From positions 2,604,001 to 2,668,000 of the forward strand of contig NZ_CCBB010000001.1 of the NCBI RefSeq assembly GCF_000613185.1: a stretch of 64,000 nucleotides of DNA. The letters run 5' to 3'. Shown piece by piece: positions 17,245 through 25,694 of this stretch (positions are counted from its first letter, which is position 1; each line of letters begins with the position of its first letter). A program made the position numbers and the translations under genes. The notes beneath the pieces were generated by a model that had not been told where the DNA came from, ran no database searches, and was given only the letters and a program-made list of their open reading frames with translations. The DNA comes from Mycolicibacterium cosmeticum. GTDB lineage: Bacteria; Actinomycetota; Actinomycetes; Mycobacteriales; Mycobacteriaceae.

Positions 17245-18113
17245 GCCGCACGCTCCTGGCTGCGCAGGCCCTCGATGATGCGGGCGAACCCTTCGTGCCC
17301 GTGGCCGGCGTCGATCTGCCGGTGGATGAGCCGTTGCACGACGTCGACCACCTCGGTGCTGACGCCCTGTTCGCGGCTGGCCGACACGATGTCGCTGATA
17401 TCGGAGAACAGCAGGCTCTGCTGGCCCGGCACCGTGTAGTCGGCGCCGTCGATGACCTTGGCGTAGCCCGGGAGCTCGGCGGTCATCGCCTGCAACCACG
17501 GCACGGCCATCGCCGCGAAGTCACCGGCCGGCACGCCCGCCGCCCCGACCATGGCCGCACCGTGGAAGAACCCGGCGAACATCACGTACATGGCCGACAG
17601 CAGGGCCAGGTCGTACAGCGCAGCCATGCCCGCGTCGGCGCCGAAATACTCTGCTGTGCCCCACAATTCGAGGACGGATCGGAAGTCGTCGAGCACTGCG
17701 CGGTCGCCGCTGTAGAAGATCCGAGCGCCAGGCGCACCGATCATGCCGGGGGTCGCCATGATGCCACCGTCCAGGTATTGCGCGCCGGCGGCGCGGGCCC
17801 AGTCCGCCAGTTCGCGCGCGCCGGCCGGTGAGGTGGTGGTGAGGTTGACGATGCGGACGCCGGTCAGGTGCGCGGCCACCGGGTCCAGGACCTCGTGCAC
17901 CGAGCGGTGGTCGAACAGGCACACCACCACCAGGTCGGCATCCAGCGCCGCGCCGACCGTCGGGGCCACCCGGGCGTCCGGCACGGCCTGCGCCTTGGCC
18001 GCGGTGCGGTTCCACACCGTGGTCGCGTGCCCGGCTCGGACGGCCGCCGTGGCCAGTGCCGTACCCATCTCACCGAGCCCGAGGAAACTGATCCGTTGCG
18101 AGGTGTTGGTCAT
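17241..18113 (-). CDS. NAD(P)-dependent 6PGDH/hydroxyisobutyrate-dehydrogenase-fold reductase (first copy)
   Basis: A 290-residue paralogue of the next gene. GLGEMG is at about residues 11-16, followed by the same VWNRTAAKA cofactor loop. The interdomain helix reads MAALYDLALLSAMYVMF, again with Asp in place of the usual catalytic Lys, so an imine-reductase-like chemistry is possible. The ATG at 18113 is preferred; a TTG at 18149 would start inside the operator. It is divergent from an HxlR-type regulator and shares its control region, so it is the likely regulated target. Confidence 0.82.
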   Translation of the reverse strand: MTNTSQRISFLGLGEMGTALATAAVRAGHATTVWNRTAAKAQAVPDARVAPTVGAALDADLVVVCLFDHRSVHEVLDPVAAHLTGVRIVNLTTTSPAGARELADWARAAGAQYLDGGIMATPGMIGAPGARIFYSGDRAVLDDFRSVLELWGTAEYFGADAGMAALYDLALLSAMYVMFAGFFHGAAMVGAAGVPAGDFAAMAVPWLQAMTAELPGYAKVIDGADYTVPGQQSLLFSDISDIVSASREQGVSTEVVDVVQRLIHRQIDAGHGHEGFARIIEGLRSQERAA

Positions 18114-18147
18114 GCGACCATCGTTGGTGTCATGCGGAAGATCCGAC

Positions 18148-18174
18148 AAGTACCCACTATAAAGTGCGGTACTT
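18148..18174. promoter_or_regulatory. Palindromic operator between the reductase pair and the hxlR-type gene
   Basis: AAGTACCCACT (18148-18158) and AGTGCGGTACTT (18163-18174) are inverted copies differing by one inserted base, separated by four bases. AAGTAC/GTACTT half-sites resemble the GTAC-centred operators of HxlR-family regulators. A TATAAA -10-like hexamer (18158-18163) lies at the centre, so binding would block transcription. It sits between divergent starts at 18113 and 18218, and so can control both. Confidence 0.65.
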
Positions 18175-18217
18175 ACCGAAACGTAACCATTGGCTTTGAC
18201 CTGCGAGGGGATGATCG

Positions 18218-18556
18218 ATGACTCAGCTGGGCAAGTTCACCTGCGGCCTGGACGCGGCGTTCGCGGTGGTGGACGGGAAGTGGAAGCCGCTGATCCTGTG
18301 GGAGTTGCAGGCCGGTCCGAAACGGTTCAACGCCCTGCACCGCAGCCTGCCGGGGGTGTCGCAGAAGATGCTGACTCAGCATCTCAAGGAGTTGCAGCGG
18401 CACGGGGTGGTGCACCGGGAGAGCTACCACGAGGTGCCGCCGCGGGTGGAGTACTCGATGACCCCGGCCGGCGCGGAGCTGCTCGACTCGCTCGAACCGC
18501 TCAGCGATTGGGCCACCAAGCACATCGACCTGATCTGCGCGGCCGAGGCGGGCTGA
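18218..18556 (+). CDS. HxlR-family winged-helix regulator
   Basis: A 112-residue protein with the HxlR signature: a Cys near the N-terminus in FTCGLDAAFAVVDGKWKPLIL, the segment PKRFNALHRSLPGVSQKMLTQHLKEL forming the recognition helix, and the beta-wing HEVPPRVEYSMTPAG. Cys9 matches the position of the redox- or electrophile-sensing cysteine in YodB/HypR-type members. It is divergent from two NADP-dependent reductases, a common setting for regulators that sense reactive carbonyls or quinones. The inducer is inferred only. Confidence 0.88.
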   Translation: MTQLGKFTCGLDAAFAVVDGKWKPLILWELQAGPKRFNALHRSLPGVSQKMLTQHLKELQRHGVVHRESYHEVPPRVEYSMTPAGAELLDSLEPLSDWATKHIDLICAAEAG

Positions 18557-18559
18557 GGC

Positions 18560-19051
18560 TCACAACCGGTGCAGCGTGACGTCGGCGAGCGCGCCGGCGG
18601 TCAGCGTCGCGGTCATGTAGGTGCAGTGCGGCTGGCGCCGCCGGTCGGTCGGCGAACCCGGATTCAGCAGCCGCAGGCCGGTGGACGCGGTGGCGTCCCA
18701 CGGGATGTGACTGTGCCCGAACACCAGCACGTCGGTCTCCGGGTAGAGCCGCGCCATCCGCTCGTCCCGGCCGGCCGCCGCCCCGGTTTCGTGCACGACG
18801 GTGAAGCGCAGCCCGTGCAGTGTCGCGTCGGCGCGTTCGGGCAGCCGGGCCCGCAGTTCGTCACCGTCGTTGTTGCCCCAGCACGCCAGCAGCCGGCGCG
18901 AGCGCGCCTCCAGTTGATCGAGCAGGTCCGGGGACACCCAGTCACCGGCGTGGATCACCACATCGGCGGTGTCGACGGCCGCCCAGACCGCGGCGGGCAG
19001 ATCCCGCGCCCGTTTGGGGACGTGGGTGTCCGCGATGAGGAGCAGGCGCAC
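18560..19051 (-). CDS. YfcE-type metallophosphoesterase
   Basis: A 163-residue calcineurin-like phosphoesterase. All metal-binding motifs are present: D8-T-H10, G36-D37, G59-NN-D62 and GHSH at 112-115. The compact length and motif spacing match the YfcE/MJ0936 group, cytosolic Mn-dependent phosphodiesterases of unclear physiological substrate. It is convergent with the hxlR-type gene, with a 3-nt gap. Confidence 0.88.
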   Translation of the reverse strand: MRLLLIADTHVPKRARDLPAAVWAAVDTADVVIHAGDWVSPDLLDQLEARSRRLLACWGNNDGDELRARLPERADATLHGLRFTVVHETGAAAGRDERMARLYPETDVLVFGHSHIPWDATASTGLRLLNPGSPTDRRRQPHCTYMTATLTAGALADVTLHRL

Positions 19052-19087
19052 GGCACCACCGTAACGCGGTGCCGGAATGCGAGATGA

Positions 19088-19161
19088 GTGCGCCCGAAGG
19101 GATTCGAACCCCTAACCTTCTGATCCGTAGTCAGATGCTCTATCCGTTGAGCTACGGGCGC
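19088..19161 (-). tRNA. tRNA-Arg(ACG)
   Basis: Minus-strand cloverleaf: acceptor GCGCCCG/CGGGCGC with A discriminator, anticodon loop CTACGGA, anticodon ACG, T arm GGTTCGAATCC. CCA is not encoded. Its A34 is the substrate for TadA, encoded at 5484-5933. Confidence 0.95.
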
Positions 19162-19196
19162 TTGGTCGTGCCTGGTACTGCTATTCAACTATCCGG

Positions 19197-19285
19197 CGGA
19201 GGCGAGAGGATTTGAACCTCCGGTCCCCTGTAAGGGGGACAACTCATTAGCAGTGAGTCCCATTCGGCCGCTCTGGCACGCCTCC
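19197..19285 (-). tRNA. tRNA-Ser(GCT)
   Basis: Minus-strand cloverleaf with a long variable arm: acceptor GGAGGCG/CGCCTCC, G discriminator, anticodon stem ACTCA/TGAGT closing CTGCTAA, so the anticodon is GCT and reads AGC/AGU. CCA is not encoded, unlike in the other two serine tRNAs of this window. It lies 35 nt upstream of tRNA-Arg(ACG) and may share its transcript. Confidence 0.94.
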
Positions 19286-19391
19286 TGAACGATCTGAGGG
19301 TACCGGACCCCCGGAACCGCCGAGCGCACAGATTACACAGGCCGGACGGCGGAAGGCAAAGCGCGACCTCGGACGGCCACCACGGCACCCC

Positions 19392-19397
19392 TAGAAT
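19392..19397 (+). promoter_or_regulatory. -10 box of a leaderless hisC2 transcript
   Basis: TAGAAT fits the mycobacterial -10 consensus TANNNT and ends 6 nt before the GTG start of hisC2. That spacing puts the transcription start at or next to the start codon. No Shine-Dalgarno sequence is present, which agrees. Confidence 0.6.
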
Positions 19398-19403
19398 GGC
19401 CGG

Positions 19404-20471
19404 GTGACCGCCCGCCTGCGCCCCGAGATGGCCGACCTCCCGGCTTACACCCCCGGCCGTACGGTGCCCGGCGCCATCAAGATCGCCAGCAACGAGACCG
19501 TGGACGGCCCGCTGCCCAGCGTGCGCGAGGCCGTCGCCGCCGCCATGGACACCATCAACCGGTATCCGGACAACGGCTACCAGGACCTGCGCGAGCGGCT
19601 GGCCAAGCACGTCGACTTCGCCCCCGAGCACATCTCGGTGGGCTGTGGCTCCGTCAGCCTGTGCCAGCAGCTCATCCAGATCACCGCGTCGGTGGGCGAC
19701 GAGGTGATGTTCGGCTGGCGCAGTTTCGAGATCTACCCGCTGCAGGTGCGCACGGCGGGCGCGACCCCGGTGCCGGTGCCCCTGACCGACCACACCCACG
19801 ACCTGGACGCCATGCTGGCCGCGATCACCGACCGCACCCGGCTGATCTTCGTGTGCAATCCGAACAACCCGACCTCCACCGTGGTGGAGCCGGCCGAACT
19901 GGAGGCGTTCGTCGCGGCGGTGCCGTCGGACATCCTGGTGGTCATCGACGAGGCGTACGTCGAGTACATCCGCGACGGACTGCTGCCCGACAGCCTGGCA
20001 CTGGTACGCAACCACCCGAACGTCGTTGTGCTGCGCACTTTCTCCAAGGCATACGGGCTCGCCGGCCTGCGCGTCGGGTACGCCGTCGCCGACCCGGAGA
20101 TCGTCACCGCGCTCGGCAAGGTCTACGTGCCGTTCACCGCGACGACGGTGTCGCAGGCCGCCGCCATCGCCAGCCTGGATGCCGCCGACGAGTTGCTGGC
20201 CCGCACCGACAAGGTGGTCGCCGAACGCAGCCGGGTCAGCACCGCATTGCGCGACGCCGGGTACGAGTTGCCGCAATCCCAGGCCAATTTCGTCTGGTTG
20301 CCGCTGCCCGGCCGCACCGAGGAATTTGTCAACGCCGCCGCCGAAAGCCGCATCGTGGTGCGGCCGTACGGGCAGGACGGGGTGCGGGTGACCGTCGCCG
20401 CTCCGCACGAGAACGATGCGTTCCTGGCCTTCGCCCGCAAGTGGATCGCCGCGTCAGGAGGACAGAAGTGA
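19404..20471 (+). CDS. hisC2: Aromatic/histidinol-phosphate aminotransferase
   Basis: A 355-residue fold-type I PLP aminotransferase. It has CNPNNPT (151-157), DEAY (182-185), and the PLP lysine Lys215 in TFSKAYGLAGLRVGY. Overall similarity is to the HisC/Pat group, and position matches M. tuberculosis hisC2 (Rv3772), reported to act mainly on aromatic amino acids such as phenylalanine. A role in histidine synthesis remains possible. GTG 19404 looks leaderless. The stop overlaps the next gene (GTGA). Confidence 0.88.
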   Translation: MTARLRPEMADLPAYTPGRTVPGAIKIASNETVDGPLPSVREAVAAAMDTINRYPDNGYQDLRERLAKHVDFAPEHISVGCGSVSLCQQLIQITASVGDEVMFGWRSFEIYPLQVRTAGATPVPVPLTDHTHDLDAMLAAITDRTRLIFVCNPNNPTSTVVEPAELEAFVAAVPSDILVVIDEAYVEYIRDGLLPDSLALVRNHPNVVVLRTFSKAYGLAGLRVGYAVADPEIVTALGKVYVPFTATTVSQAAAIASLDAADELLARTDKVVAERSRVSTALRDAGYELPQSQANFVWLPLPGRTEEFVNAAAESRIVVRPYGQDGVRVTVAAPHENDAFLAFARKWIAASGGQK

Positions 20472-20926
20472 GTGCCCGCACCGTCTTCGAGGACTTCAAG
20501 CGGCGTGACGGCCAGATCGCCGACGCCGAGCTCGACGAGTTCTGGGCGACGCTGCCGCCGGCCGGTATCGACTTCATGCTGGGCGAGTGGAAGGGCGGCG
20601 AATTCCAGACCGGCCACAAGGCCAACGGATTCATGAAGCGGCTCAACTGGTTCGGCAAGACGTTCAACTCTGCCGCCGATGCCCAGCCATTGGTGTGCCT
20701 GGATGCCGACGGCAACAAGTTCTCCAACACCGAGGCGATGAACGGCGAGGCCAGTCTGTGGCTGGAGGAGTTCCGCGGCGAGTCGACGGCCACCATGGTG
20801 TACGACGGCAAGCCCGTGCACGACCATTTCAAGGTGATCGACGACAACGCGGTGCTGGGCATCATGAACGGCAAAGGTGCTGTGGTGGACGGGAAATATC
20901 TCTACTTCTATCTGGAACGCGTGTAA
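20468..20926 (+). CDS. GXWXG/DUF4334 domain protein
   Basis: A 152-residue soluble protein. It has the GXWXG signature in MLGEWKGGEF (about residues 36-46) followed by a DUF4334 C-terminal domain with VYDGKPVHDHFK and a terminal KYLYFYLERV. These paired domains form a small beta-barrel of unknown function, common in mycobacteria. It begins at GTG 20468 inside the hisC2 stop codon (GTGA), so it is translationally coupled to hisC2. Confidence 0.8.
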   Translation: MSARTVFEDFKRRDGQIADAELDEFWATLPPAGIDFMLGEWKGGEFQTGHKANGFMKRLNWFGKTFNSAADAQPLVCLDADGNKFSNTEAMNGEASLWLEEFRGESTATMVYDGKPVHDHFKVIDDNAVLGIMNGKGAVVDGKYLYFYLERV

Positions 20927-20928
20927 CC

Positions 20929-21330
20929 GTGCGGCGGGCACTGGCGGCAGCTTCTCTGGTGACGATGGTGCTGCTGGCCGGCTGTGCCCGCACCACCGAA
21001 GGTTCGGTGGCGATGACCACCGAACCGGGTCCCGCGCTGACCACCCGACCGACGGCGCCGGCCACGCCGACCACCCCGAGTCGTACCCCGCGGGGGTCGA
21101 CGGTGCCCGATGTGCCCGCGCCGCCGGATGCGCTGACGATGAGCTGCTCGGACTACACCCAGCTCGACGAGGCCACCCAGAAGGCCGTCGTCAACGCGAT
21201 CCTGGAGCAGGAGCAGTCGATCCTGACCCCGGACAACATCGACGTCGCCAAGACCCTGGCCGACGCGGTGTGCCAGTTCCTGGGCGACAGCACGGTCAGC
21301 GAGGTGCTGCTCGGGGGTCCGGTTCCGTAG
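20929..21330 (+). CDS. Small mycobacterial lipoprotein
   Basis: A 133-residue protein starting at GTG 20929, 2 nt after the preceding stop. The signal peptide ends in the lipobox LLAGC (Cys19), so the mature protein is lipid-anchored outside the membrane. A Thr/Pro-rich linker (residues 25-60) leads to a helical C-terminal domain of about 65 residues that contains two cysteines (MSCSDYTQ and AVCQFLG), a possible disulfide pair. I do not recognise the family beyond small DUF732-like exported proteins. It is co-transcribed with hisC2 and the GXWXG gene. Confidence 0.72.
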   Translation: MRRALAAASLVTMVLLAGCARTTEGSVAMTTEPGPALTTRPTAPATPTTPSRTPRGSTVPDVPAPPDALTMSCSDYTQLDEATQKAVVNAILEQEQSILTPDNIDVAKTLADAVCQFLGDSTVSEVLLGGPVP

Positions 21331-21335
21331 CGCGT

Positions 21336-21341
21336 TAGCCT
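21336..21341 (+). promoter_or_regulatory. -10 box of a leaderless echA21 transcript
   Basis: TAGCCT matches TANNNT and ends 7 nt before the echA21 ATG, with no ribosome site in between. This is the leaderless pattern and suggests that echA21 has its own promoter apart from the hisC2 operon. Confidence 0.5.
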
Positions 21342-21348
21342 TCAACAC

Positions 21349-22158
21349 ATGGCTTACGAATCCGTCACCGTCGACATCGCCGACCACGTCGCACGGGTCA
21401 CGCTGATCGGGCCGGGCAAGGGTAATGCCATGGGCCCGGCGTTCTGGGACGAGATGCCTGACGTGTTCGGCACGCTGGACGCCGACCCCGAGGTCCGTGC
21501 GATCGTGCTGACCGGCTCGGGGAAGAACTTCAGCTATGGGCTGGATCTGCCCGCGATGGGCGCCACGCTGCCGGGTCTGGACGCCGGCGCGAAGGCCCGG
21601 GCCGAGTTCCACACCAAGCTGCAGCGGATGCAGGCGGCCATCTCCGCCGTCGCCGACGCCCGCACCCCGACCGTCGCCTCGATCCACGGCTGGTGCATCG
21701 GCGGCGGCGTCGACCTGATCAGCGCCGCCGATATTCGGTACGCCAGCGCGGACGCCAAGTTCTCGGTGCGGGAGACCAAATTGGCCATCGTCGCCGACGT
21801 GGGGTCGCTGGCCCGGCTGCCGCTCATCCTGTCCGACGGCCACCTGCGCGAGTTGGTGTTGACCGGCAAGGACATCGATGCCGCCCGTGCCGAGAAGATC
21901 GGTCTGGTCAACGACGTCTACCCCGACGCCGAGGCCGCGTTGGCTGCCGCGCACGCCACCGCAGCCGAGATCGCGGCCAACCCTCCGCTGACCGTGGCCG
22001 GGGTGAAGGACGTGCTCGATCAGCAGCGCATCGCCCGGGTGTCGGAGAGTCTTCGCTATGTGGCGGCCTGGAATTCGGCGTTCCTGCCGTCGAAGGATCT
22101 GGCCGAGGCGGTGACCGCGATGTTCCAGAAGCGGCCGCCTCAGTTCACCGGCGAATAA
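21349..22158 (+). CDS. echA21: Enoyl-CoA hydratase/isomerase family protein
   Basis: A 269-residue crotonase-fold protein. The oxyanion-hole segments are visible: GSGKNFSYGLDL near residue 60 and HGWCIGGGVDLISAADIRYAS near 118-138. The residue after the second segment lies in KFSVRETKLAIVADVGSL. The Glu and Asp there are in positions seen in delta3,5-delta2,4-dienoyl-CoA isomerases, so isomerase activity is as likely as hydration. Position matches M. tuberculosis Rv3774. Confidence 0.85.
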   Translation: MAYESVTVDIADHVARVTLIGPGKGNAMGPAFWDEMPDVFGTLDADPEVRAIVLTGSGKNFSYGLDLPAMGATLPGLDAGAKARAEFHTKLQRMQAAISAVADARTPTVASIHGWCIGGGVDLISAADIRYASADAKFSVRETKLAIVADVGSLARLPLILSDGHLRELVLTGKDIDAARAEKIGLVNDVYPDAEAALAAAHATAAEIAANPPLTVAGVKDVLDQQRIARVSESLRYVAAWNSAFLPSKDLAEAVTAMFQKRPPQFTGE

Positions 22159-22310
22159 GCGTTCCACAAATTACACCGGCGTGAGTCGCGACACGGTCAC
22201 GGATGGATATCCATCGATGCACCGCTAGCCACATCGGCCTCACCGGACACTAGCGTCACAGCTGTACAAGTGCAGGCGTCGATCCGGCGTCCGCCCCTGA
22301 AAGGTGTGAC

Positions 22311-23696
22311 ATGTCGCGGCGTCGTCGAATTGCCCCGCTGCCGGTGGTCGTGGTGACCGCCGCCGGACTGTGCGCGGCGATCGGCGGCTCACCGACGGCG
22401 CTGGCCGAACCCTGCACCGGTGCCGCGGCGGCCGCGCAACCGCCCGCGGGCACCGGCGCCATCCCCGAAGCTCCCGTCAACGGTGGCCCGCCTTTGGGGC
22501 ACAAACCATCCGGCGCCAACGACAACGCGCCCCTGCCCCGGCTCGGGCAGTTGACCCGGTCGATCATCAGCGCGCTGACCCCGCAGCAGGTTCAGCAGCA
22601 GGCAGCGGTGGCGCCCACCCCGAAACCGACCAAGACGGCGGCGCCGGCCCCGCCCCCGGCGCCCGCGTCGGCCCCGATGCCGGCTCCGGGCACCGCACTG
22701 ATCGGCTGGGTCACCGGTCCGGAGAGTTCGAACAACACCATCGCCAAGTACTCCGTCACCGGCACCGATCTCGGAATCATGTGGGACAACGGCAATCCCG
22801 GCAATCACCAGGTGTTGATGGCCTTTGGTGACACCTACGGGTATTGCAGCACCCCGCAGAAGCAGTGGCGCTACAACGTGTTGATGCGCAGTCAGGACAC
22901 CGCGCTGACCAACTCCGTCGCGGCCTCCAGCGCGCCGTCCTGGCGGCCCGGCCTGGCCAAGCAGATCATCAACAGCATCGGCTGGGCCCCCGTCGAGAAG
23001 GGCATCATCCCGACCGCCGGGATCTCGGTGGGCGGCAACCAGTACGTGAACTTCATGTCCATCAAGAACTGGGATGCCGACGGCCGGTGGTCGACCAACT
23101 TCTCGGCCCTGGCCGTCTCGCCGGACAACGGCGAGCACTGGGGTGTCTACCCGAACACCGTCCGCACGCCGTCCCCGGACAGCATCGACCGCGTCGGATA
23201 CACACCGGGGAACGAGAATTTCCAGATGGGCGCCTTCATGAAACCGGGCCCCGGTGACAACTACCTGTATTCGTTCGGCACCCCGCCGGGACGCGGCGGC
23301 TCGGCGTATGTCGCACGGGTGCTGCCGGCCTTCCTGCCCGACCTGAGCAAGTACGAGTACTGGAATTCCGACAACAACGCCTGGGTGCCGGGCAATCCCG
23401 GGGCGGCCACCGCCGTCATCCCCGGACCGCTCGGGGAGATGTCGGCGCAGTACAACACCTACCTGAAGCAGTACGTGGTGCTCTACTGCAACGGGCTCAA
23501 CGATGTGGTGATGCGCACCGCGCCGGCCCCGCAGGGTCCGTGGGGGCCGGAGGCCATGCTGGTGTCGCACTCGGAGTTCCCCGGCGGTATCTATGCTCCG
23601 TTCCTGCACCCGTGGTCGACGGGAAAGGTGTTGTACTACAACCTTTCCCTGTGGTCGGACTACAACGTGATGCTGATGCGCACGGTGTTGCCGTAA
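22311..23696 (+). CDS. Exported DUF4185 protein
   Basis: A 461-residue protein with an Arg-rich N-terminus and hydrophobic signal peptide ending near ALAEP (residue 37). A Pro/Ala-rich linker to about residue 130 includes PAPPPAPASAP. The C-terminal 330 residues match DUF4185, a predicted beta-propeller with recurring blocks such as NGNPGNHQVLMAFGDTYG and WSTNFSALAVSPDNGEHW. The fold resembles five-bladed glycosidase propellers, but catalytic residues are not established. A GAAAGG ribosome site precedes ATG 22311. It is convergent with kup, with a 7-bp gap. Confidence 0.8.
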   Translation: MSRRRRIAPLPVVVVTAAGLCAAIGGSPTALAEPCTGAAAAAQPPAGTGAIPEAPVNGGPPLGHKPSGANDNAPLPRLGQLTRSIISALTPQQVQQQAAVAPTPKPTKTAAPAPPPAPASAPMPAPGTALIGWVTGPESSNNTIAKYSVTGTDLGIMWDNGNPGNHQVLMAFGDTYGYCSTPQKQWRYNVLMRSQDTALTNSVAASSAPSWRPGLAKQIINSIGWAPVEKGIIPTAGISVGGNQYVNFMSIKNWDADGRWSTNFSALAVSPDNGEHWGVYPNTVRTPSPDSIDRVGYTPGNENFQMGAFMKPGPGDNYLYSFGTPPGRGGSAYVARVLPAFLPDLSKYEYWNSDNNAWVPGNPGAATAVIPGPLGEMSAQYNTYLKQYVVLYCNGLNDVVMRTAPAPQGPWGPEAMLVSHSEFPGGIYAPFLHPWSTGKVLYYNLSLWSDYNVMLMRTVLP

Positions 23697-23703
23697 CCGG
23701 CGA

Positions 23704-25611
23704 TCACACCTCGATGCGTGACCCGATGATGACGGTACGGTCCAGCGGCAGCCCGAAATGGCCCGCGGCATCCGCGGTGATGTGTGACGTGGCGATGAAA
23801 AGCCTTTTCCGCCACGGGGCCATCGTGTCGGCGGGGCCGGGGGTCAGCTCGAGTTTGGACAGGTAGTAGGTCGCGTCGTCCGCCGACAGCGGCCGGTCGG
23901 CGAACGGTAGCGGGCCCAGAAGACGCAGGGCCGCAGGGACATCCGGCCGCTCCATGTAACCGTATTTGGCGCTGACGAAGATGATGCCGTCGTCGGTGTA
24001 GCCGAGATTGTCGATGGTGATCCGGTCCTGGTCCGCGACGCGCGGCACCGGCTGCACGTCCAGCGACATGATGATGGCCTGCTCGTGCAGCACCCGGTTG
24101 TGTTCCACGTTGGAGCGCATGGCCAGGGGCGCCGTCTCACCGCCCCGGTTGAGGAACACCGCGGTGCCCGGAATCCGGATCGGCGTGCCGCGGTCGGCCG
24201 CCAGCTTGTCGACGAAAGCCTGCAGCGGGCCTTCGGCCTTCTCCCGCGCCACGGTCACCACCTCGCGTCCGCGCTGCCAGGTGAGCATCACGGTGAACGC
24301 GGTGATGGCGATGAGCAGCGGCAGCCACGCCCCGTGCACCAGTTTGGTGAGGTTGGCGGCGAAGAACATCAGATCCACCACCAGCAGCGCGCCGCCACCG
24401 CCGATCAGCAGCCACAGCGGGGTGCGCCAGCGGGCCCGGGCCTGATAGAGGAACAGCAGGGTGGTGATGGTGATGGTGCCGGTGACCGCCATCCCGAACG
24501 CGTAGGCCAGGGCGGCGGAGCTGCGGAAGGCGAACACCAGCGTCAACACCGCCACCATCAGCACGCCGTTGATCCACGGCACGTAGATCTGACCGATGGA
24601 CGACTCCGAGGTGTGGGCGATCCGCAGCCGGGGCAGGTAGCCGAGCTGCGCGGCCTGGGCGGCCACCGAGAACGCGCCGGTGATGACCGCCTGGGACGCG
24701 ATGACCGTCGCCGCGGTGGCGAGCACTACCATCGGAATGCGCGCCCACTCAGGGGTGAGCAGGAAAAACGGTGCGCTGACGGCATTTTCGTCGCCCAGCA
24801 GCAGCGCGCCCTGCCCCAGATAGCTGAGCACGCAGGCCGGCAGCACCAGCCCCAGCCACGCGGTGACGATGGCGGGTCTGCCGAAATGGCCCATATCGGC
24901 ATACAGCGCCTCGGCGCCGGTGACGGCCAGCACCACCGCGGCCAGTGCGAAGAACGCGATGTGCAGATGACCCGCCATGAATCCGAGCGCATAGGTCGGC
25001 GAGAGTGCGCGCAGGATGTCGGGGTGCGCGACGATCCCGGCGACCCCGCAGGCGCCGATCGCGACGAACCAGGCGATCATCACCGGGCCGAAGAACCGGC
25101 CGATGGTGGCGGTGCCGCGCCGCTGCACCGAGAACAGCACCACGATGATGATCACCGTCAGCGGGATGACCCAGCGGTCCAGTCCCGGCTCGACCACCTT
25201 CAGGCCCTCGATCGAGGACAGCACCGAAATCGCCGGGGTGATCATGCTGTCGCCGAAAAATAGTGCCGCGCCGAACAATCCGAGGCCCGACAGCAGCGCG
25301 GCCGTCCGTTCGTGGCCGGCCGGGCAACACCGGCGCACCAGCGTGATCAGCGCCATGACCCCGCCCTCGCCGTCGTTGTCGGCGCGCATCACCAGCGTGA
25401 CGTAGGTGAGGGTGACGATGAGCATCACCGACCAGAAGATCAGCGACACCACGCCGTAGACGTGCGTGGCACTGATCGGCACCGGATGGGGATCGCCGGG
25501 GTTGAACACGGTCTGGAGGGTGTAGATGGGGCTGGTGCCGATATCGCCGAAGACGACGCCGAGCGCGGCGATGACCAGCGGCGGCCGCAGGGACTGCGCA
25601 TGACTGTGCAC
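23704..25611 (-). CDS. kup: KUP-family potassium transporter
   Basis: A 635-residue membrane transporter. The family signature ALGVVFGDIGTSPIYTLQTVF starts about residue 12. Around twelve hydrophobic segments follow, then a 150-residue cytoplasmic tail. Motifs such as GGVMALITL and GDSMITPAISVLSSIEGLKVVEP are intact. KUP proteins import K+ by proton symport. The start is uncertain: GTG 25611 places the signature at the usual depth, but GTG or ATG codons upstream (up to 25746) are in frame. A hairpin in the leader (25641-25657) may regulate it. Confidence 0.88.
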   Translation of the reverse strand: MHSHAQSLRPPLVIAALGVVFGDIGTSPIYTLQTVFNPGDPHPVPISATHVYGVVSLIFWSVMLIVTLTYVTLVMRADNDGEGGVMALITLVRRCCPAGHERTAALLSGLGLFGAALFFGDSMITPAISVLSSIEGLKVVEPGLDRWVIPLTVIIIVVLFSVQRRGTATIGRFFGPVMIAWFVAIGACGVAGIVAHPDILRALSPTYALGFMAGHLHIAFFALAAVVLAVTGAEALYADMGHFGRPAIVTAWLGLVLPACVLSYLGQGALLLGDENAVSAPFFLLTPEWARIPMVVLATAATVIASQAVITGAFSVAAQAAQLGYLPRLRIAHTSESSIGQIYVPWINGVLMVAVLTLVFAFRSSAALAYAFGMAVTGTITITTLLFLYQARARWRTPLWLLIGGGGALLVVDLMFFAANLTKLVHGAWLPLLIAITAFTVMLTWQRGREVVTVAREKAEGPLQAFVDKLAADRGTPIRIPGTAVFLNRGGETAPLAMRSNVEHNRVLHEQAIIMSLDVQPVPRVADQDRITIDNLGYTDDGIIFVSAKYGYMERPDVPAALRLLGPLPFADRPLSADDATYYLSKLELTPGPADTMAPWRKRLFIATSHITADAAGHFGLPLDRTVIIGSRIEV

Positions 25612-25640
25612 GGAACGTATTGTGCCTTGCAGGGAGTCGC

Positions 25641-25657
25641 CCCGGACTTGGTCCGGG
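25641..25657. promoter_or_regulatory. Perfect palindrome between kup and the zinc-ribbon gene
   Basis: CCCGGAC and GTCCGGG form a 7-bp perfect inverted repeat around TTG. It lies 30 nt ahead of the chosen kup start and 38 nt ahead of the divergent zinc-ribbon gene. It could be an operator shared by both, or an RNA hairpin in the kup leader. No U-tract follows, so it is not a standard terminator. Confidence 0.45.
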
Positions 25658-25682
25658 ACGCTCGTCACCGCGGAGCGGGTTC

Positions 25683-25688
25683 TAAACT
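25683..25688 (+). promoter_or_regulatory. -10 box of a leaderless zinc-ribbon gene
   Basis: TAAACT (TANNNT) ends 6 nt before GTG 25695, the leaderless spacing. It supports the reality of the small gene that follows. Confidence 0.5.
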
Positions 25689-25694
25689 TGCTGT

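Noticed and set aside
16402..18113. Treating the two reductase genes as one gene broken by a frameshift
   Set aside because: Each has its own Rossmann N-terminus and full length, and the ATGA overlap is a normal coupled junction.
25612..25694. c-di-AMP (ydaO-type) riboswitch upstream of kup
   Set aside because: The leader is under 90 nt and I see only one simple hairpin, not the larger pseudoknotted aptamer.
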